NCBI GenBank assembly: GCA_947170725.1
Contig: CAMVUM010000029.1
Coordinates: forward strand, 1-41,768
Reading direction: 5' to 3'
DNA length: 41,768 nucleotides
From: an uncultured Prevotella sp.
Lineage (GTDB): Bacteria > Bacteroidota > Bacteroidia > Bacteroidales > Bacteroidaceae
Below are positions 1 through 11,980 of this stretch, in pieces (the first letter of the stretch is position 1; every line of letters starts with the position of its first letter). Under the pieces are notes generated by a model. That model was given only the letters and a program-made list of their open reading frames with translations, had not been told where the DNA came from and did no database searches. A program made the position numbers and the translations under genes.

Positions 1-33
1 CGGTAATCATACCTCTTCTCTCTTTCTTCTTAT

Positions 34-95
34 CTCTTACTTACTAAAGGCCTCTAAACTCCTTCTTCTTAACTCTTACTTAATAAAAAGCCTCT
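34..95. repeat. Short imperfect direct repeat at the end of the starch operon
   Basis: A segment beginning CTCTTACTTACTAAAGG at 34 recurs as CTCTTACTTAATAAAAAG from 73, each followed by CCTCT. It lies just downstream of the last gene of the minus-strand amylase arm. I see no hairpin in it, and its function is unknown. Confidence 0.5.
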
Positions 96-2023
96 TACTT
101 AATTTCAAGTATGAGCGTCTGACGTGGACGCAACTTCACATTCTTGTCAAGCATGACGGTCTTTCCGCTGATGACATCCATAGCCTTCTCCTTGCCGTCT
201 ATGATTTCCGCATAACGGGCAACCTCCAGCTGTGCAGGCTCTTTGGTTCCATTGATGACGGTCATCACACTTTTGCCCTGATACTGGCGGGCAATGACGT
301 AAACGCCCTTCTGAGGAGTGAACTGCACCTGACTGCCTTCAATAATCACCTTGTTGCCCTGACGCCAGTGCAACAGCTTGCTCAGCCAATAGAACATGTT
401 GTTCTCCGCCTGCGTCCTGCCTTCTGCAGTGAAGCAGTTGCGGCTGTCACCGTTCCAGCCTCCGGGGAAGTCCTTACGGACATTACCGTCAGTCTCCGCC
501 TTCGTTCCGTTCATCAGCACCTCGGTACCATAATACAGTTGCGGCGTGCGGTTGATGGTGAGCAGGAGCGCCAGTGCCTGTTTCAGAGCCACAGTGTCCT
601 TGCCCGTTCCGAGAAAGCGATCGGTGTCATGGTTCTCCACAAAAGCCATCACGCTCTTGGGATTGGGATAGAGATAATCATAGCAGAGCACGTTATAGAT
701 GCGGTTCATACCATTCCACCAACCGTCGGTCACCTCGTTCTTCGCCTGATTGATGCGGTCGAAGAAAGCAAAGTCCATCACCGTCTTCAGGTAACTGTTC
801 TTCTCCGACAGACGGGAGTCTTTCTGCCATGCCGCAGTATAAGCCGGTTCTGTGACCCATGTCTCACCAACGGTATTGAAATTTGGATATTCCATGTCGA
901 GGGTCTTCATCCACAAGGCCATCGCGTCACGGTCGGCATAAGGATAGGTATCCATACGGATTCCGTCAATGCCTGCACTCTCTATCCACCATTCGCTGTT
1001 CTGGATGAGATACTTGATGACATGCGGGTTGCGTTGGTTCAGATCAGGCATGGTCGGAACGAACCAGCCGTCCACAGTCTCACGAAGGTCAACCTTGCTG
1101 GCGTAAGGGTCAAGCACCGGAGTCAGTTTATAACTGGTCTGCAAATACATGTCATTCACCTTGGCCGCACCGTCCATGGTGCCTATCGTCTTCTGATGCT
1201 CGGCACCCTGATTCTCCGGGAAGAGCCACTCCGGAGTGTTGAACCAGTCCTTCGACGGCATGTCGGCAACCCACGGATGGTCGAAACCGCAATGGTTGAA
1301 TATCATGTCCATCACCACCTTCAGACCCTTGGCATGGGCCTCGGCGATGAGTGTCCGATACTCCTCGTTTGTGCCGAAGCGCGGGTCAACACGGTAGTAG
1401 TCGGTTGTGGCATAACCATGATAAGTACTGTTCTTGCCATCGTTGGGAGAGTCGTTCTCCAAAACCGGCGTGAACCACAGGGCCGTCACTCCCAGCTCGA
1501 TGAAATAGTCAAGATGCTGGCGGATGCCTTCAAGGTCGCCGCCATGGCGCAGGCTCGGCGCCTGACGGTCACACACTTTGTCGCGCATGGTCTTGAAAGC
1601 GTCGTTGTCTGTACGTCCGTTGGCAAAGCGATCAGGCATCAGCATGTAGAGCACGTCGGCATTGCTGAATCCGATGCGTTTATCACCGGCCATATCGCGG
1701 TTCTTTAAAGTATATGCCACCTTCTTTGTCTTCTTGCCATGCTTGAAGTTCAAAGTCATCTCGCCGGCTTGCGCCCCCTGCAGATTGAGATAGACAAGCA
1801 GATAGTTTGGTGATTCCAGACGCACGAGAGAGTCGATACGGACACCCGGATACTGAACGTCGACATCCATATTCCGTACGTCTTTACCATAGACCATCAG
1901 CTGCAACGTGGCATCTTTCATGCCGACATACCAGTCGGTGGGTTCTATACGGTCAATCTTAATACTTCCATTCATGTTCATAACACCGAGAAGCAAGGTT
2001 AATGTTATTAGCAGTTTTCTCAT
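95..2023 (-). CDS. susA: GH13 neopullulanase/cyclomaltodextrinase, SusA-like
   Basis: A 642-residue glycoside hydrolase family 13 enzyme that should cut alpha-1,4 (and some alpha-1,6) bonds in maltodextrins and cyclodextrins, probably in the periplasm. Residues 1-20 form a signal peptide without a lipobox. Residues 21-110 look like the beta-sandwich N-domain of cyclomaltodextrinases, and the rest is a TIM barrel plus a C-terminal beta domain. Visible GH13 motifs are DMIFNHCG (region I), GIRMDTYPYAD with the nucleophile at about D358, VGETWV with the acid/base at about E387, and FVENHDTDR with the third carboxylate at about D466. It is the last gene of the minus-strand arm, 83 bp after the pullulanase gene. 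Assignment to SusA rather than another GH13 subfamily rests on the N-domain and the context. GH13 membership itself is certain. Confidence 0.9.
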   Translation of the reverse strand: MRKLLITLTLLLGVMNMNGSIKIDRIEPTDWYVGMKDATLQLMVYGKDVRNMDVDVQYPGVRIDSLVRLESPNYLLVYLNLQGAQAGEMTLNFKHGKKTKKVAYTLKNRDMAGDKRIGFSNADVLYMLMPDRFANGRTDNDAFKTMRDKVCDRQAPSLRHGGDLEGIRQHLDYFIELGVTALWFTPVLENDSPNDGKNSTYHGYATTDYYRVDPRFGTNEEYRTLIAEAHAKGLKVVMDMIFNHCGFDHPWVADMPSKDWFNTPEWLFPENQGAEHQKTIGTMDGAAKVNDMYLQTSYKLTPVLDPYASKVDLRETVDGWFVPTMPDLNQRNPHVIKYLIQNSEWWIESAGIDGIRMDTYPYADRDAMALWMKTLDMEYPNFNTVGETWVTEPAYTAAWQKDSRLSEKNSYLKTVMDFAFFDRINQAKNEVTDGWWNGMNRIYNVLCYDYLYPNPKSVMAFVENHDTDRFLGTGKDTVALKQALALLLTINRTPQLYYGTEVLMNGTKAETDGNVRKDFPGGWNGDSRNCFTAEGRTQAENNMFYWLSKLLHWRQGNKVIIEGSQVQFTPQKGVYVIARQYQGKSVMTVINGTKEPAQLEVARYAEIIDGKEKAMDVISGKTVMLDKNVKLRPRQTLILEIK

Positions 2024-2106
2024 TATTATTTATTGTTTAATAAATTGAAAGGAGTTGAAAGGAGTTATCGCTCACTTCAACTCCATTCAACTCCTGATTT
2101 AGTAAT

Positions 2107-4083
2107 TCATTTTTCAAAAAGAATTAACGCCGATTGCGCATCCACAAGAAAGCGGTCGCCTTCCACCATGCCCATGCCATCCTCATTGATGACAGCATTG
2201 CAGCAAACAATGGTATAACGACCGTCGGGAATATTGACAGTCCTGGCGGCCTTGTTGCCATTCAGCACGACAACGATGCGCTTGCAGGGGTCTATGCCCT
2301 CCAGGTCCTTCAGCTGGAAAGCCACGAGGCAATCCTCCGTCTGCAGGAACTCCAGATGACGGCACACCTTGCCGGCCTCAGCCAGACGGAAGGCAGGATG
2401 GTTCTTGCGCAACTGGATGAGCCGGCTGTAGTAGTCGAACACCTGCGGATAGCGTTTCAGGTTGTCCCAGTCAAGGCGGTTGATGCTGTCGGGAGAATTG
2501 AAGCTGTTGTGCACCCCTTTCTTGTCACGGAGCATCTCCTCGCCACTGAGAATGAAAGGAACACCCTGCGACGTGAACACAGCCGTCTGGGCCAACAGGT
2601 CGAGCCGTATCAACTCCGCCATACGCTGATATTCGGGCTTCGAGGTGTCCTGCAAACCGGGCACGCTCGCCTTCAGACGGTCTACAAGACACATATCGTC
2701 GTGACAACTCACATAGCTTATCTGCTGTGTCGGTTGGGCCGTCCAAGGCTTCTTGTCGTAGTTAACCTTCGTCATGTCCACCTGCGGATGGGATATACCA
2801 CCCACAATGCCGAACTTCAGGCTCTCCTCCTCACCGGCAATACCGGCCAGGAATGCTCCTTTCGTATCGTCGTTGAACGGTCCGCGAAGAGCGTCGCGCA
2901 TGTCATCAGAGAAAGCGCCAATACCGTCCAATCGGTATGTCTGGGCCTTCATGGCCAGCTTCTCCTGCGGATATGCGCAAGTGCCCGCACTCCATCCCTC
3001 ACCATATATATATATTGTAGGGTCTATCTGGTTGACTTCGGCACGTATCTGCCGCATCGTCTCTATGTCGTGAATACCCATAAGGTCGAAGCGGAAACCG
3101 TCGATATGATACTCGTCAATCCAATACTTCACGCTCTCCAGCATGAACCGGCGCATCAGCGGACGCTCCGAAGCTGTCTCGTTGCCGCATGCGGAGCCGT
3201 CGCTATACTTGCCGTCGGCTGTCTTTCGGTAGTAGACATCGGGGTATGTGAGTTGGAAGTTGCTGTTATCAATGTCGAAAGTATGGTTGTACACAACGTC
3301 GAGAATAACCCTTATGCCGGCCTTATGCAATGCCTGCACCATCTGCTTGAACTCCTTGATTCGCACGGCGGGAGTAAATGGGTCGGTAGAATAGCTGCCC
3401 TCCGGAACATTGTAGTTCTTCGGGTCGTAGCCCCAGTTATACTGCGGCACGCCCAACCGGCTCTCGTCAACCGACGCATAGTCGAACGACGGCAGTATGT
3501 GGATGGCGTTGACGCCCAGCGTCTTCAAATGGTCTATGGCCTTAGGCTCTGTCAGGGCCAGAAACTTTCCCTTATGCTGCAAACCGGAAGAGGCGTCGAT
3601 GGAGAAATCGCGCCAGTGCATCTCGTATATCACGAGGTCGGCCGGACTCTTCACCTCCGGACGCCTGTCGTTCTCCCAGCCCTCGGGGGAGGTCAGCTTC
3701 ATGTCGATTATGGCACCACGCTGGCCGTTTACACCCACTGCCTTGGCGAAGACGCCCGGACATTCGCCCCTGCCGGTATTGAAGGTATAGAACTTGCCGT
3801 CCAGATTTCCTTTCACCGTTGCCTCCCAACGGTCATCGCCCACGGCCTTCATCCTGACTGTCTTGACAGCCTTTCCGCCTTGTCCTTCGTCGTATATATT
3901 CACCTGCACCTTCTGCTTCTGTGCCGTAGGGGCATTAAGCCGGAACACGGTCTCTTCCGCGGAATAGCTCATCTCGTTGAATGTCTGCTGTGACATGACG
4001 GTTTGAGGCAGGATAGCCGCTGCAAATGCGGCGGCTATCATTCTGTTTCTGCAATTCATTTTAGTCCTATGGATTTGATTCAT
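2107..4083 (-). CDS. pulA: Type I pullulanase (GH13 debranching enzyme)
   Basis: A 658-residue enzyme predicted to hydrolyse alpha-1,6 branch points of pullulan and branched dextrins. Hallmark of the family is YNWGYDP, within PQYNWGYDPKNYNVPEGSYS. Catalytic motifs are GFRFDLMG (nucleophile about D333), YGEGW (acid/base about E362) and SCHDDM (about D462). Residues 30-130 resemble a CBM48-like N-terminal beta domain. The signal peptide ends near VMSQQ, giving a periplasmic enzyme. The first ATG is at 4083, and an in-frame ATG nine codons in (4059, MNCRNRM) gives a more typical signal peptide and may be the true start. It lies 133 bp downstream of the GH97 gene in the same direction. It should feed linear dextrins to GH97 and GH13. 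Confidence 0.93.
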   Translation of the reverse strand: MNQIHRTKMNCRNRMIAAAFAAAILPQTVMSQQTFNEMSYSAEETVFRLNAPTAQKQKVQVNIYDEGQGGKAVKTVRMKAVGDDRWEATVKGNLDGKFYTFNTGRGECPGVFAKAVGVNGQRGAIIDMKLTSPEGWENDRRPEVKSPADLVIYEMHWRDFSIDASSGLQHKGKFLALTEPKAIDHLKTLGVNAIHILPSFDYASVDESRLGVPQYNWGYDPKNYNVPEGSYSTDPFTPAVRIKEFKQMVQALHKAGIRVILDVVYNHTFDIDNSNFQLTYPDVYYRKTADGKYSDGSACGNETASERPLMRRFMLESVKYWIDEYHIDGFRFDLMGIHDIETMRQIRAEVNQIDPTIYIYGEGWSAGTCAYPQEKLAMKAQTYRLDGIGAFSDDMRDALRGPFNDDTKGAFLAGIAGEEESLKFGIVGGISHPQVDMTKVNYDKKPWTAQPTQQISYVSCHDDMCLVDRLKASVPGLQDTSKPEYQRMAELIRLDLLAQTAVFTSQGVPFILSGEEMLRDKKGVHNSFNSPDSINRLDWDNLKRYPQVFDYYSRLIQLRKNHPAFRLAEAGKVCRHLEFLQTEDCLVAFQLKDLEGIDPCKRIVVVLNGNKAARTVNIPDGRYTIVCCNAVINEDGMGMVEGDRFLVDAQSALILFEK

Positions 4084-4216
4084 CTTTGTTCTTTATATTT
4101 ACACAGCCCTTCCATCTAACAGTATTTCATTATACGGCCCGTACAACACCGTTACAACACGACATTGATACATCCGTTGTTCTCTATTGGCTAAATGAGC
4201 CGTGCTGTGTTTATCG

Positions 4217-6364
<2,148 letters not shown>

Positions 6365-6387
6365 CTATAATTGTTTTTGGTTCCACT

Positions 6388-9066
6388 TCACTTTCTCCCT
6401 GACTGATAGATCAGGTCCTTCATCTCTGCCATGAAACTGTTGTCGGCCATCAGGTCCTCAATGTTGAGGTGCATCCTGTAACGCCAGTAGTGGCGTGGAT
6501 TGGCCGGTATGTTTATGCGCTCGGCGTTGGCATCGGCAAGGCGTAGTTTTCCGCTGACGGCAAGCCAGTCCTGTATACTCAGGATGCAGAGCATCGACGG
6601 TGAGGTGAGATGACGGTATATAATGTCTTTTGCCAGCCAGTCAGGCAGCGGATGTGGAGCCGCCCCCTGACGGTTGAGCATGCTGTTGTAGTAGTCCTGC
6701 GTGCGCTCCATGTCCTCGTCCCACCATTGTCTCAGGGTGGGCATGTCATGGCTGGAGATGGTGCATACGGAACGGTAGGGATTTGCGCTAAGATGACCAA
6801 ATCTCACCTTCGGGTCCTTCGGCATGCTCTGAAGTTCAAGACTCAATATCTTCAACTCGTCCATCACCCATGGCACACAGTCCGGCACCATGCCCAAGTC
6901 TTCGGCACATACCAGCATGCGCGTGGCCTCAACCAGCCTGGGCATCTTCTTCATTGCCTCCAGATACCAGAACTGATTGTTGCGGCGGTAGAAATAGTCA
7001 TTATAAAGTCTGTTGAATGCGAACTTATCGTTGTCGTAGAGCGACTCATAGATGAAATCGAGTTGCGCCGAGATGCGCGGGTGGAACAGATCCGCGTTCT
7101 GACGGTCACGCACGAAAAGCACATCGCTTATGAGGGCATACAGTCCGTCTCTGAGCCACAGTTCTTTCTCTTCGGTGACATCGGCAAATAGAGCCTCAAC
7201 CTTCCTCTGCGTGTCCACCTCCGGCTTCATGGCATAACGCTCGCCGTCCAGGCGGTCCAAATACTTCTCCCTCACTTCCGCCGCACGTTCATGGAACACA
7301 CGGTCGAGCACCCAGTCGGTGATGAACGGGCTGGTGAAGCGTTCCTCCTGGAAGTTGAACCCATAAGCCGCAATCTCCTCGCGTGTCATGCCCAACGCCG
7401 GCGAGAATTGCCCCTGCAGTCCGTGGACGGCACCGGCCGGAATCTCCCAGATGCGGAAGAAGCCCAGCACGTGGTCTATGCGGTAGGCATCAAAGAACTT
7501 CGACATGTTCTGGAAGCGGCGCACCCACCAGGCGCATCCGTCTTTCAGCATCTCGTCCCAGTTGTAGGTGGGGAATCCCCAGTTCTGACCGTTCACAGAG
7601 AAATCATCTGGCGGCGCGCCGGCCTGTCCGTTGAGGTTGAAGTATTTCGGCTCCATCCACACGTCGCAGCCGTAGCGATTGACACCGATGGGTATGTCGC
7701 CCTTCAGAATGACTCCCTTCTGCCGGGCATAGTCATGGGCGTCCTTCATCTGCGTGTTGAGCACATACTGCATGAAGTAGTAGAACGCCACCTCCCTATA
7801 TGCCTTACATTTCGGAGAGCTGAGTTCCTCCCGGTCGTCCTCATTCCACGTGTTGTGGTCCGGCCAGCGGGAAAAATCGGCCGTGCCATACGTATCTCTC
7901 AACTTACAATACTGTCCGTATGGCACGAGCCACTGTTTTGTTTCCTGAAAAAAAGCCTTGAATTCGGCACTCTTTATAATCTTTTCACCTTCCTGTTCAA
8001 ACACTTTGTGCATATATTCCACCTTGAATCCGTTGACACGCTCGTAGTCTATCTGCGGCAGCGCGTTCAATTCGGCCATCGTCTTCTCCGCCTCGGCACG
8101 TTCCCCGGCATCCTTCAGTTCAGGCAGTGCGCGCAGGTCGGCATATTGCGGATGCAAGGCGAAAATGCTGATACAGCTGTACGGATACGAATCGGTCCAC
8201 GTGTTGGTGATGGTGGTGTCGTTGACGGGCAGGAGCTGGAGAACCTTCTGTCCCGTCTTCTCCACATAGTCTATCATCGTCTTCAAGTCGCCGAAGTCGC
8301 CAACACCGGCACTCCGGCCGCTTCTCAGCGAGAACACCGGCACCAGCGTTCCGGCCAGCTTGCGGTCACTATGTCTGAAGAAAGCCTGGTCCAGACTGTA
8401 AACGACCACGTCGCCGTCCTTCATCTGCGGCAGACGGACCGTGCGGTTCATGCACGTCTCCCAATGAGCGCCTCCGTCCACATTTCCGCCTGTGGCCACA
8501 AACTTGAATTCCATGCGTCCGCCGTCGAGCGACGCGGCGTCTATGTCCACCGTCCATTCGTTGTAGACATGCTGTGTCATCCTGACGGCATGTGCCACGT
8601 TCCATTCTCCCAGCGCCTTGCCGGCACCGGATAGCATCAATTTCTCGCCGTCTCTCAGCTGCGGCGCCCTCACCTGAAGGCGCACGGTCCGGGCAAACCG
8701 CGAGGACGGCACGGCAGCAGGCTGCTGATGGTTGATGCAGTCTGTAAAGGCGCTGCTGTAGAGATAGGCGTCCTCGGGCATGGACTGCCACCTGTCATAA
8801 ACCGTATATGTCTCTGCGCTGACGGCGGAGATGTCCAGCCGGTGCATGAGGAGAGTCCACTCACACTTGCTGACATTCCCGTCACGCATGACGCTGTAAT
8901 AATAAGAACATGACTTCTGCGGAATCTTCACCGCTACGGTGTGGCTCCACCGCATTCCGTCACTTGTCAGCATCTGATACGTCATCAGGCTGTCACCTTC
9001 CAAAATATTCAAGACGAGACTCTCACCGAAAGCCGTCCTATAGTCGATGTTAAATTGAATTATCAT
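6388..9066 (-). CDS. malQ: 4-alpha-glucanotransferase (GH77) with N-terminal starch-binding modules
   Basis: An 892-residue amylomaltase that transfers maltodextrin segments and releases glucose. It has no signal peptide, so it is cytoplasmic. Residues 1-115 and about 125-225 look like two CBM20-like modules (for example LQVRAPQLRDGEKLMLSGAG and the following ALGEWN). The GH77 barrel follows from about 245, with KVLQLLPVNDT, DAYRIDHVLGFFRIWEIP (nucleophile about D531), CAEDLGMVPDCVP (acid/base about E722) and SSHDMPTLRQWW (about D774). Single-domain bacterial MalQ is about 500-700 residues. The extra N-terminal modules make this the DPE2-type architecture described in plants and Bacteroidetes. 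It lies between the MFS transporter and susB genes and should process imported maltooligosaccharides. Confidence 0.93.
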   Translation of the reverse strand: MIIQFNIDYRTAFGESLVLNILEGDSLMTYQMLTSDGMRWSHTVAVKIPQKSCSYYYSVMRDGNVSKCEWTLLMHRLDISAVSAETYTVYDRWQSMPEDAYLYSSAFTDCINHQQPAAVPSSRFARTVRLQVRAPQLRDGEKLMLSGAGKALGEWNVAHAVRMTQHVYNEWTVDIDAASLDGGRMEFKFVATGGNVDGGAHWETCMNRTVRLPQMKDGDVVVYSLDQAFFRHSDRKLAGTLVPVFSLRSGRSAGVGDFGDLKTMIDYVEKTGQKVLQLLPVNDTTITNTWTDSYPYSCISIFALHPQYADLRALPELKDAGERAEAEKTMAELNALPQIDYERVNGFKVEYMHKVFEQEGEKIIKSAEFKAFFQETKQWLVPYGQYCKLRDTYGTADFSRWPDHNTWNEDDREELSSPKCKAYREVAFYYFMQYVLNTQMKDAHDYARQKGVILKGDIPIGVNRYGCDVWMEPKYFNLNGQAGAPPDDFSVNGQNWGFPTYNWDEMLKDGCAWWVRRFQNMSKFFDAYRIDHVLGFFRIWEIPAGAVHGLQGQFSPALGMTREEIAAYGFNFQEERFTSPFITDWVLDRVFHERAAEVREKYLDRLDGERYAMKPEVDTQRKVEALFADVTEEKELWLRDGLYALISDVLFVRDRQNADLFHPRISAQLDFIYESLYDNDKFAFNRLYNDYFYRRNNQFWYLEAMKKMPRLVEATRMLVCAEDLGMVPDCVPWVMDELKILSLELQSMPKDPKVRFGHLSANPYRSVCTISSHDMPTLRQWWDEDMERTQDYYNSMLNRQGAAPHPLPDWLAKDIIYRHLTSPSMLCILSIQDWLAVSGKLRLADANAERINIPANPRHYWRYRMHLNIEDLMADNSFMAEMKDLIYQSGRK

Positions 9067-9164
9067 ACCCTTTCTACGTTTTTAGTTATTGTCCGGCCTC
9101 ATTCCGGCCGGCTCACACAGTTCTTTAATCAACTTTGCAAAATCATCAAAAACATCCGCCACAG

Positions 9165-10481
9165 CTATTTCTTCCTGATACCGGCCACCGCCAGCGATCC
9201 GCATATCATCAGGACGCCGGCCACAATCATCATGTTGCTCTGGTGGGAGCCTACGAAGGTGAGGATGCTGCCGCCGCAGACGGCTGCCACGATCTGGGGT
9301 ATGCAGATGGTTCCGTTGAACAGTCCCAAATAGGCTCCCATGTGACCGTAGCCCTGCAGGGCGTTCGTGACAAAAGTGAACGGCATGGCCAGCATGGCCG
9401 CCCAACCGGCACCTATCATAAGGAACGGGATTATCTGCAAATACTGGTCGTGCAGGAACGGTATCATGACGAAGCCGGCGCCTCCTACAATCAGGCTGAC
9501 GGCATAGGCCGCCTTTGTGTTCCGGAACATCGGCAGAACCACGGCCCACGCCACACTGCCTATCGCCTGTACGGCAAAGAGAATGCCGACCCAGCTGCCG
9601 GCCTCCTGAAACGGTTCCGAACTGGGGTCGGTCGTGTTCCATACGGTTTCGGCGATGGCGCCGGTGGAATAGTTCCAGAGATAGAGGAACGCCGCCCAGC
9701 AGAAGAACTGGACCACGCCAACCTTCCAGAATGTCGATGGCGCCTTGCGGAGCAGGGTGAGCCAGTCGCCCCGGTCTTCCGCCGCCTCACGCCTCACGTC
9801 ATCACTCTGTCCGTTATAAACGGCATATTCCTTCGGATTCCATTCCTTCACATTCACCGCCGTATAGATGACACACAAAATGAGGATGGCCGCACCGATA
9901 TAGAACGACCATATCACGGAGTCGGGCACAACGCCCTTGTCCGCCACGTTCCTGATACCCAGGAAAGTGAAGAAGAACGGGAAGATATAGCCGACCACGG
10001 AACCAGCATTGCAAAGAAAACTCTGTATTGCGTAGGCTTTTGCCTTCTGCTTCTCGTTCACCATGTCACCCACCAGCATCTTGAACGGCTGCATGGCCAT
10101 GTTGATGCTCGTGTCGAGGAACATCAGGGCGATAAGTCCGAAGAGCATGGCCCCGCCGACGGCCAGTCCCAAAGAGCCGGCATTCGGCAGAAGACACATC
10201 ACCAGTACGGCCAGCACGGACCCTATGAACAGATAGGGTATGCGGCGGCCGTAGCGGCACCATGTCCTGTCGCTCAGCGTGCCGACAATTGGCTGCACGA
10301 GGATTCCCATCAGCGGAGGAAGAATCCAGAAGTAACTCAGGTCGTGAGGGTCAGCCCCCAATGTCGCGAAGATACGCGAGATGTTCGCGCTCTGAAGAGC
10401 GTAGGCTATCTGTACTCCAAAGAAGCCGAAACTCAGGTTCCATAGTTTCCAGAATGAAAGATCAGGTTTTAGTTTCATCAT
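9165..10481 (-). CDS. MFS transporter, SLC45/GPH-like, probably maltose/maltooligosaccharide importer
   Basis: A 438-residue integral membrane protein of the major facilitator superfamily with about 12 hydrophobic segments. After helix 2 it carries the loop GTLSDRTWCRYGRRIPYL, the form of MFS motif A seen in SLC45-like sugar/proton symporters of Bacteroidetes. It starts MMKLKPDLSFWKLWNLSFGF, and the second methionine is an equally good start. It is followed 98 bp later by malQ, whose product acts on imported dextrins, and is preceded 92 bp upstream by the LacI-type regulator. The substrate (maltose or short maltooligosaccharides across the inner membrane) is inferred from this context. Confidence 0.85.
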   Translation of the reverse strand: MMKLKPDLSFWKLWNLSFGFFGVQIAYALQSANISRIFATLGADPHDLSYFWILPPLMGILVQPIVGTLSDRTWCRYGRRIPYLFIGSVLAVLVMCLLPNAGSLGLAVGGAMLFGLIALMFLDTSINMAMQPFKMLVGDMVNEKQKAKAYAIQSFLCNAGSVVGYIFPFFFTFLGIRNVADKGVVPDSVIWSFYIGAAILILCVIYTAVNVKEWNPKEYAVYNGQSDDVRREAAEDRGDWLTLLRKAPSTFWKVGVVQFFCWAAFLYLWNYSTGAIAETVWNTTDPSSEPFQEAGSWVGILFAVQAIGSVAWAVVLPMFRNTKAAYAVSLIVGGAGFVMIPFLHDQYLQIIPFLMIGAGWAAMLAMPFTFVTNALQGYGHMGAYLGLFNGTICIPQIVAAVCGGSILTFVGSHQSNMMIVAGVLMICGSLAVAGIRKK

Positions 10482-10573
10482 CGTTATATATTCTTTTTTT
10501 ATTGTTTTAGGTCTCTTACAGTCATCATATATCTATCAGGTAGCAGATTTCAATCCCCGGCGGGGGGCGGCCG

Positions 10574-11610
10574 TCATCTCGTCGTGCCTCTTATCACCAG
10601 GCTGGTCCTTACCATGCCATGAACCGTCTTGTCCATCGGGAGGGAGCCTTCCACCAGTCCTATCAGTATCTCGGCCGCCTTCTTCCCCACCTGCGTGCCT
10701 CTCTGGTCAACGGTCGTGAGCAACGGGTCGCAGGCCTTTGAGCGGTCGCCGTTGGTGAAGCCGCAGATGCTGATGTCTTCCGGAACACGGAATCCCATGT
10801 GCTTCGCCGTATAAAGTATGCCGATAGCCGTATCGTCGTTGATGGCGAAAAACGCGTCCGGATGAGGCTTTTTTAACAAAATGGGGGGGTAAGTGCCTCA
10901 GCTTCAGTGCGGTTGTCACACAGTCTCACCCAGTCGGGATTTTCCTTCAGCCCATACTTGACGAGGGCGTCATGATAGCCGTTATATCTGTTCTTCGATA
11001 TCTCCATGTTCATCGGCGAGCCGTAGAACGCTATGCGTCTGCAACCGGACTCTATCAGGTGGGAAACGGCCGTATAGGCTCCCATATAGTCGTCGACCAC
11101 CACCCGCGAACAGTTTATCCCCGTGCATATACGGTCATAGAAGACCAACGGTATGCCATTCGACATCAGCCTCTGGAAATGGTCATACTGCTTGGTGTCT
11201 TTCGCTTGTGACACAATGATTCCGCACACTTTGTTCTTATAGAAATAATTGCAGATGTCCACCTCCTTGTCATAGCGTTCGTTGCTCTGCGCCACCATCA
11301 CGCTGTAACCGCGCGAACGGGCTTCCTCCTCTATGCCGGAAAGAACTGACATGAAAAAATAATGGACCATTTCGGGCAGAATCACTCCAATCACCTTCAT
11401 CGGCTTCACCCGGCTATACCGCAACGCCTCACCTATCATATTAGGGCAGAAGTTGTATTCCCGCGCATACTGCTGTATGCGCTCCTTCTGTACAGAACTG
11501 ATTGACGGACTGTCCTTCAACGCTCTGCTCACCGTGGATATTGATACGCCGAGGTCACGGGCGATATCTTTCATTGTTTTAGGCATTATCTTGCTCATAG
11601 ATAAAGGCAT
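10574..11610 (-). pseudogene. LacI-family regulator of the starch locus, split by a one-base homopolymer frameshift
   Basis: Two overlapping frames together encode one LacI/GalR protein of about 345 residues. The 5' part (11610 to 10873) has the N-terminal helix-turn-helix (TMKDIARDLGVSISTVSRAL), hinge and first half of the periplasmic-binding-protein-like sensor, ending RTEAEALTPPFC then stop. The 3' part (10879 to 10574) continues with LLKKPHPDAFFAINDDTAIG through the end of the sensor domain. The break lies at seven G (seven C in the coding sense) at 10883-10889. An eighth base would restore EALTPPILLKKPHPDAFF. It could be a true loss, a phase-variable tract, or a sequencing error. In-frame ATGs at 11610, 11598 and 11586 are possible starts. 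It heads the minus-strand arm and probably binds the three operators described here. Confidence 0.88.
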
Positions 11611-11622
11611 TGACTACGGTGG

Positions 11623-11630
11623 CAAAATTA
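11623..11630 (-). promoter_or_regulatory. -7 box for the regulator/transporter arm
   Basis: TAATTTTG on the minus strand matches the Bacteroidetes -7 consensus TAnnTTTG. It lies only 12 bp before the first ATG of the LacI-type gene, so the mRNA would have almost no leader. No TTTG is seen at the -33 position. The operator at 11685-11700 is 55 bp upstream. Confidence 0.6.
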
Positions 11631-11684
11631 TTAAATATTATGATAACATGCCACTTTTCGTCGGTTTATATCATGCTTTTTATA

Positions 11685-11700
11685 GCGCAAACGTTTGCAC
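11685..11700. promoter_or_regulatory. LacI-type operator 1 (regulator side)
   Basis: GCGCAAACGTTTGCAC contains the perfect 12-bp palindrome GCAAACGTTTGC with the central CG typical of LacI/GalR sites. It is 55 bp upstream of the minus-strand -7 box at 11623-11630. Sequence on its other side resembles the susC promoter. Confidence 0.75.
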
Positions 11701-11980
11701 TATTGAAGTAACGGACTTTAATCGATAAAAGTATATGAAACGTCAGACAAACTTCTCACGCTGTCCGATTAACAGGACGCCGGCATTTGGTTGACGCAAA
11801 AGCGCCAACTTGATTTCAAACAAACGCGAACACCCTACGCAATAGCGCAGAGTCTCTGTTTGAGATATGTCTGACGCTCTTCCTGATGTAAACATTGCTA
11901 CAAAAAAAACGGTGACAAATGAAAATTCCGTTTTAGAACGGCGGGAAGACTCCGGAAGCATGACGGAAAGGCTCCGGTTT

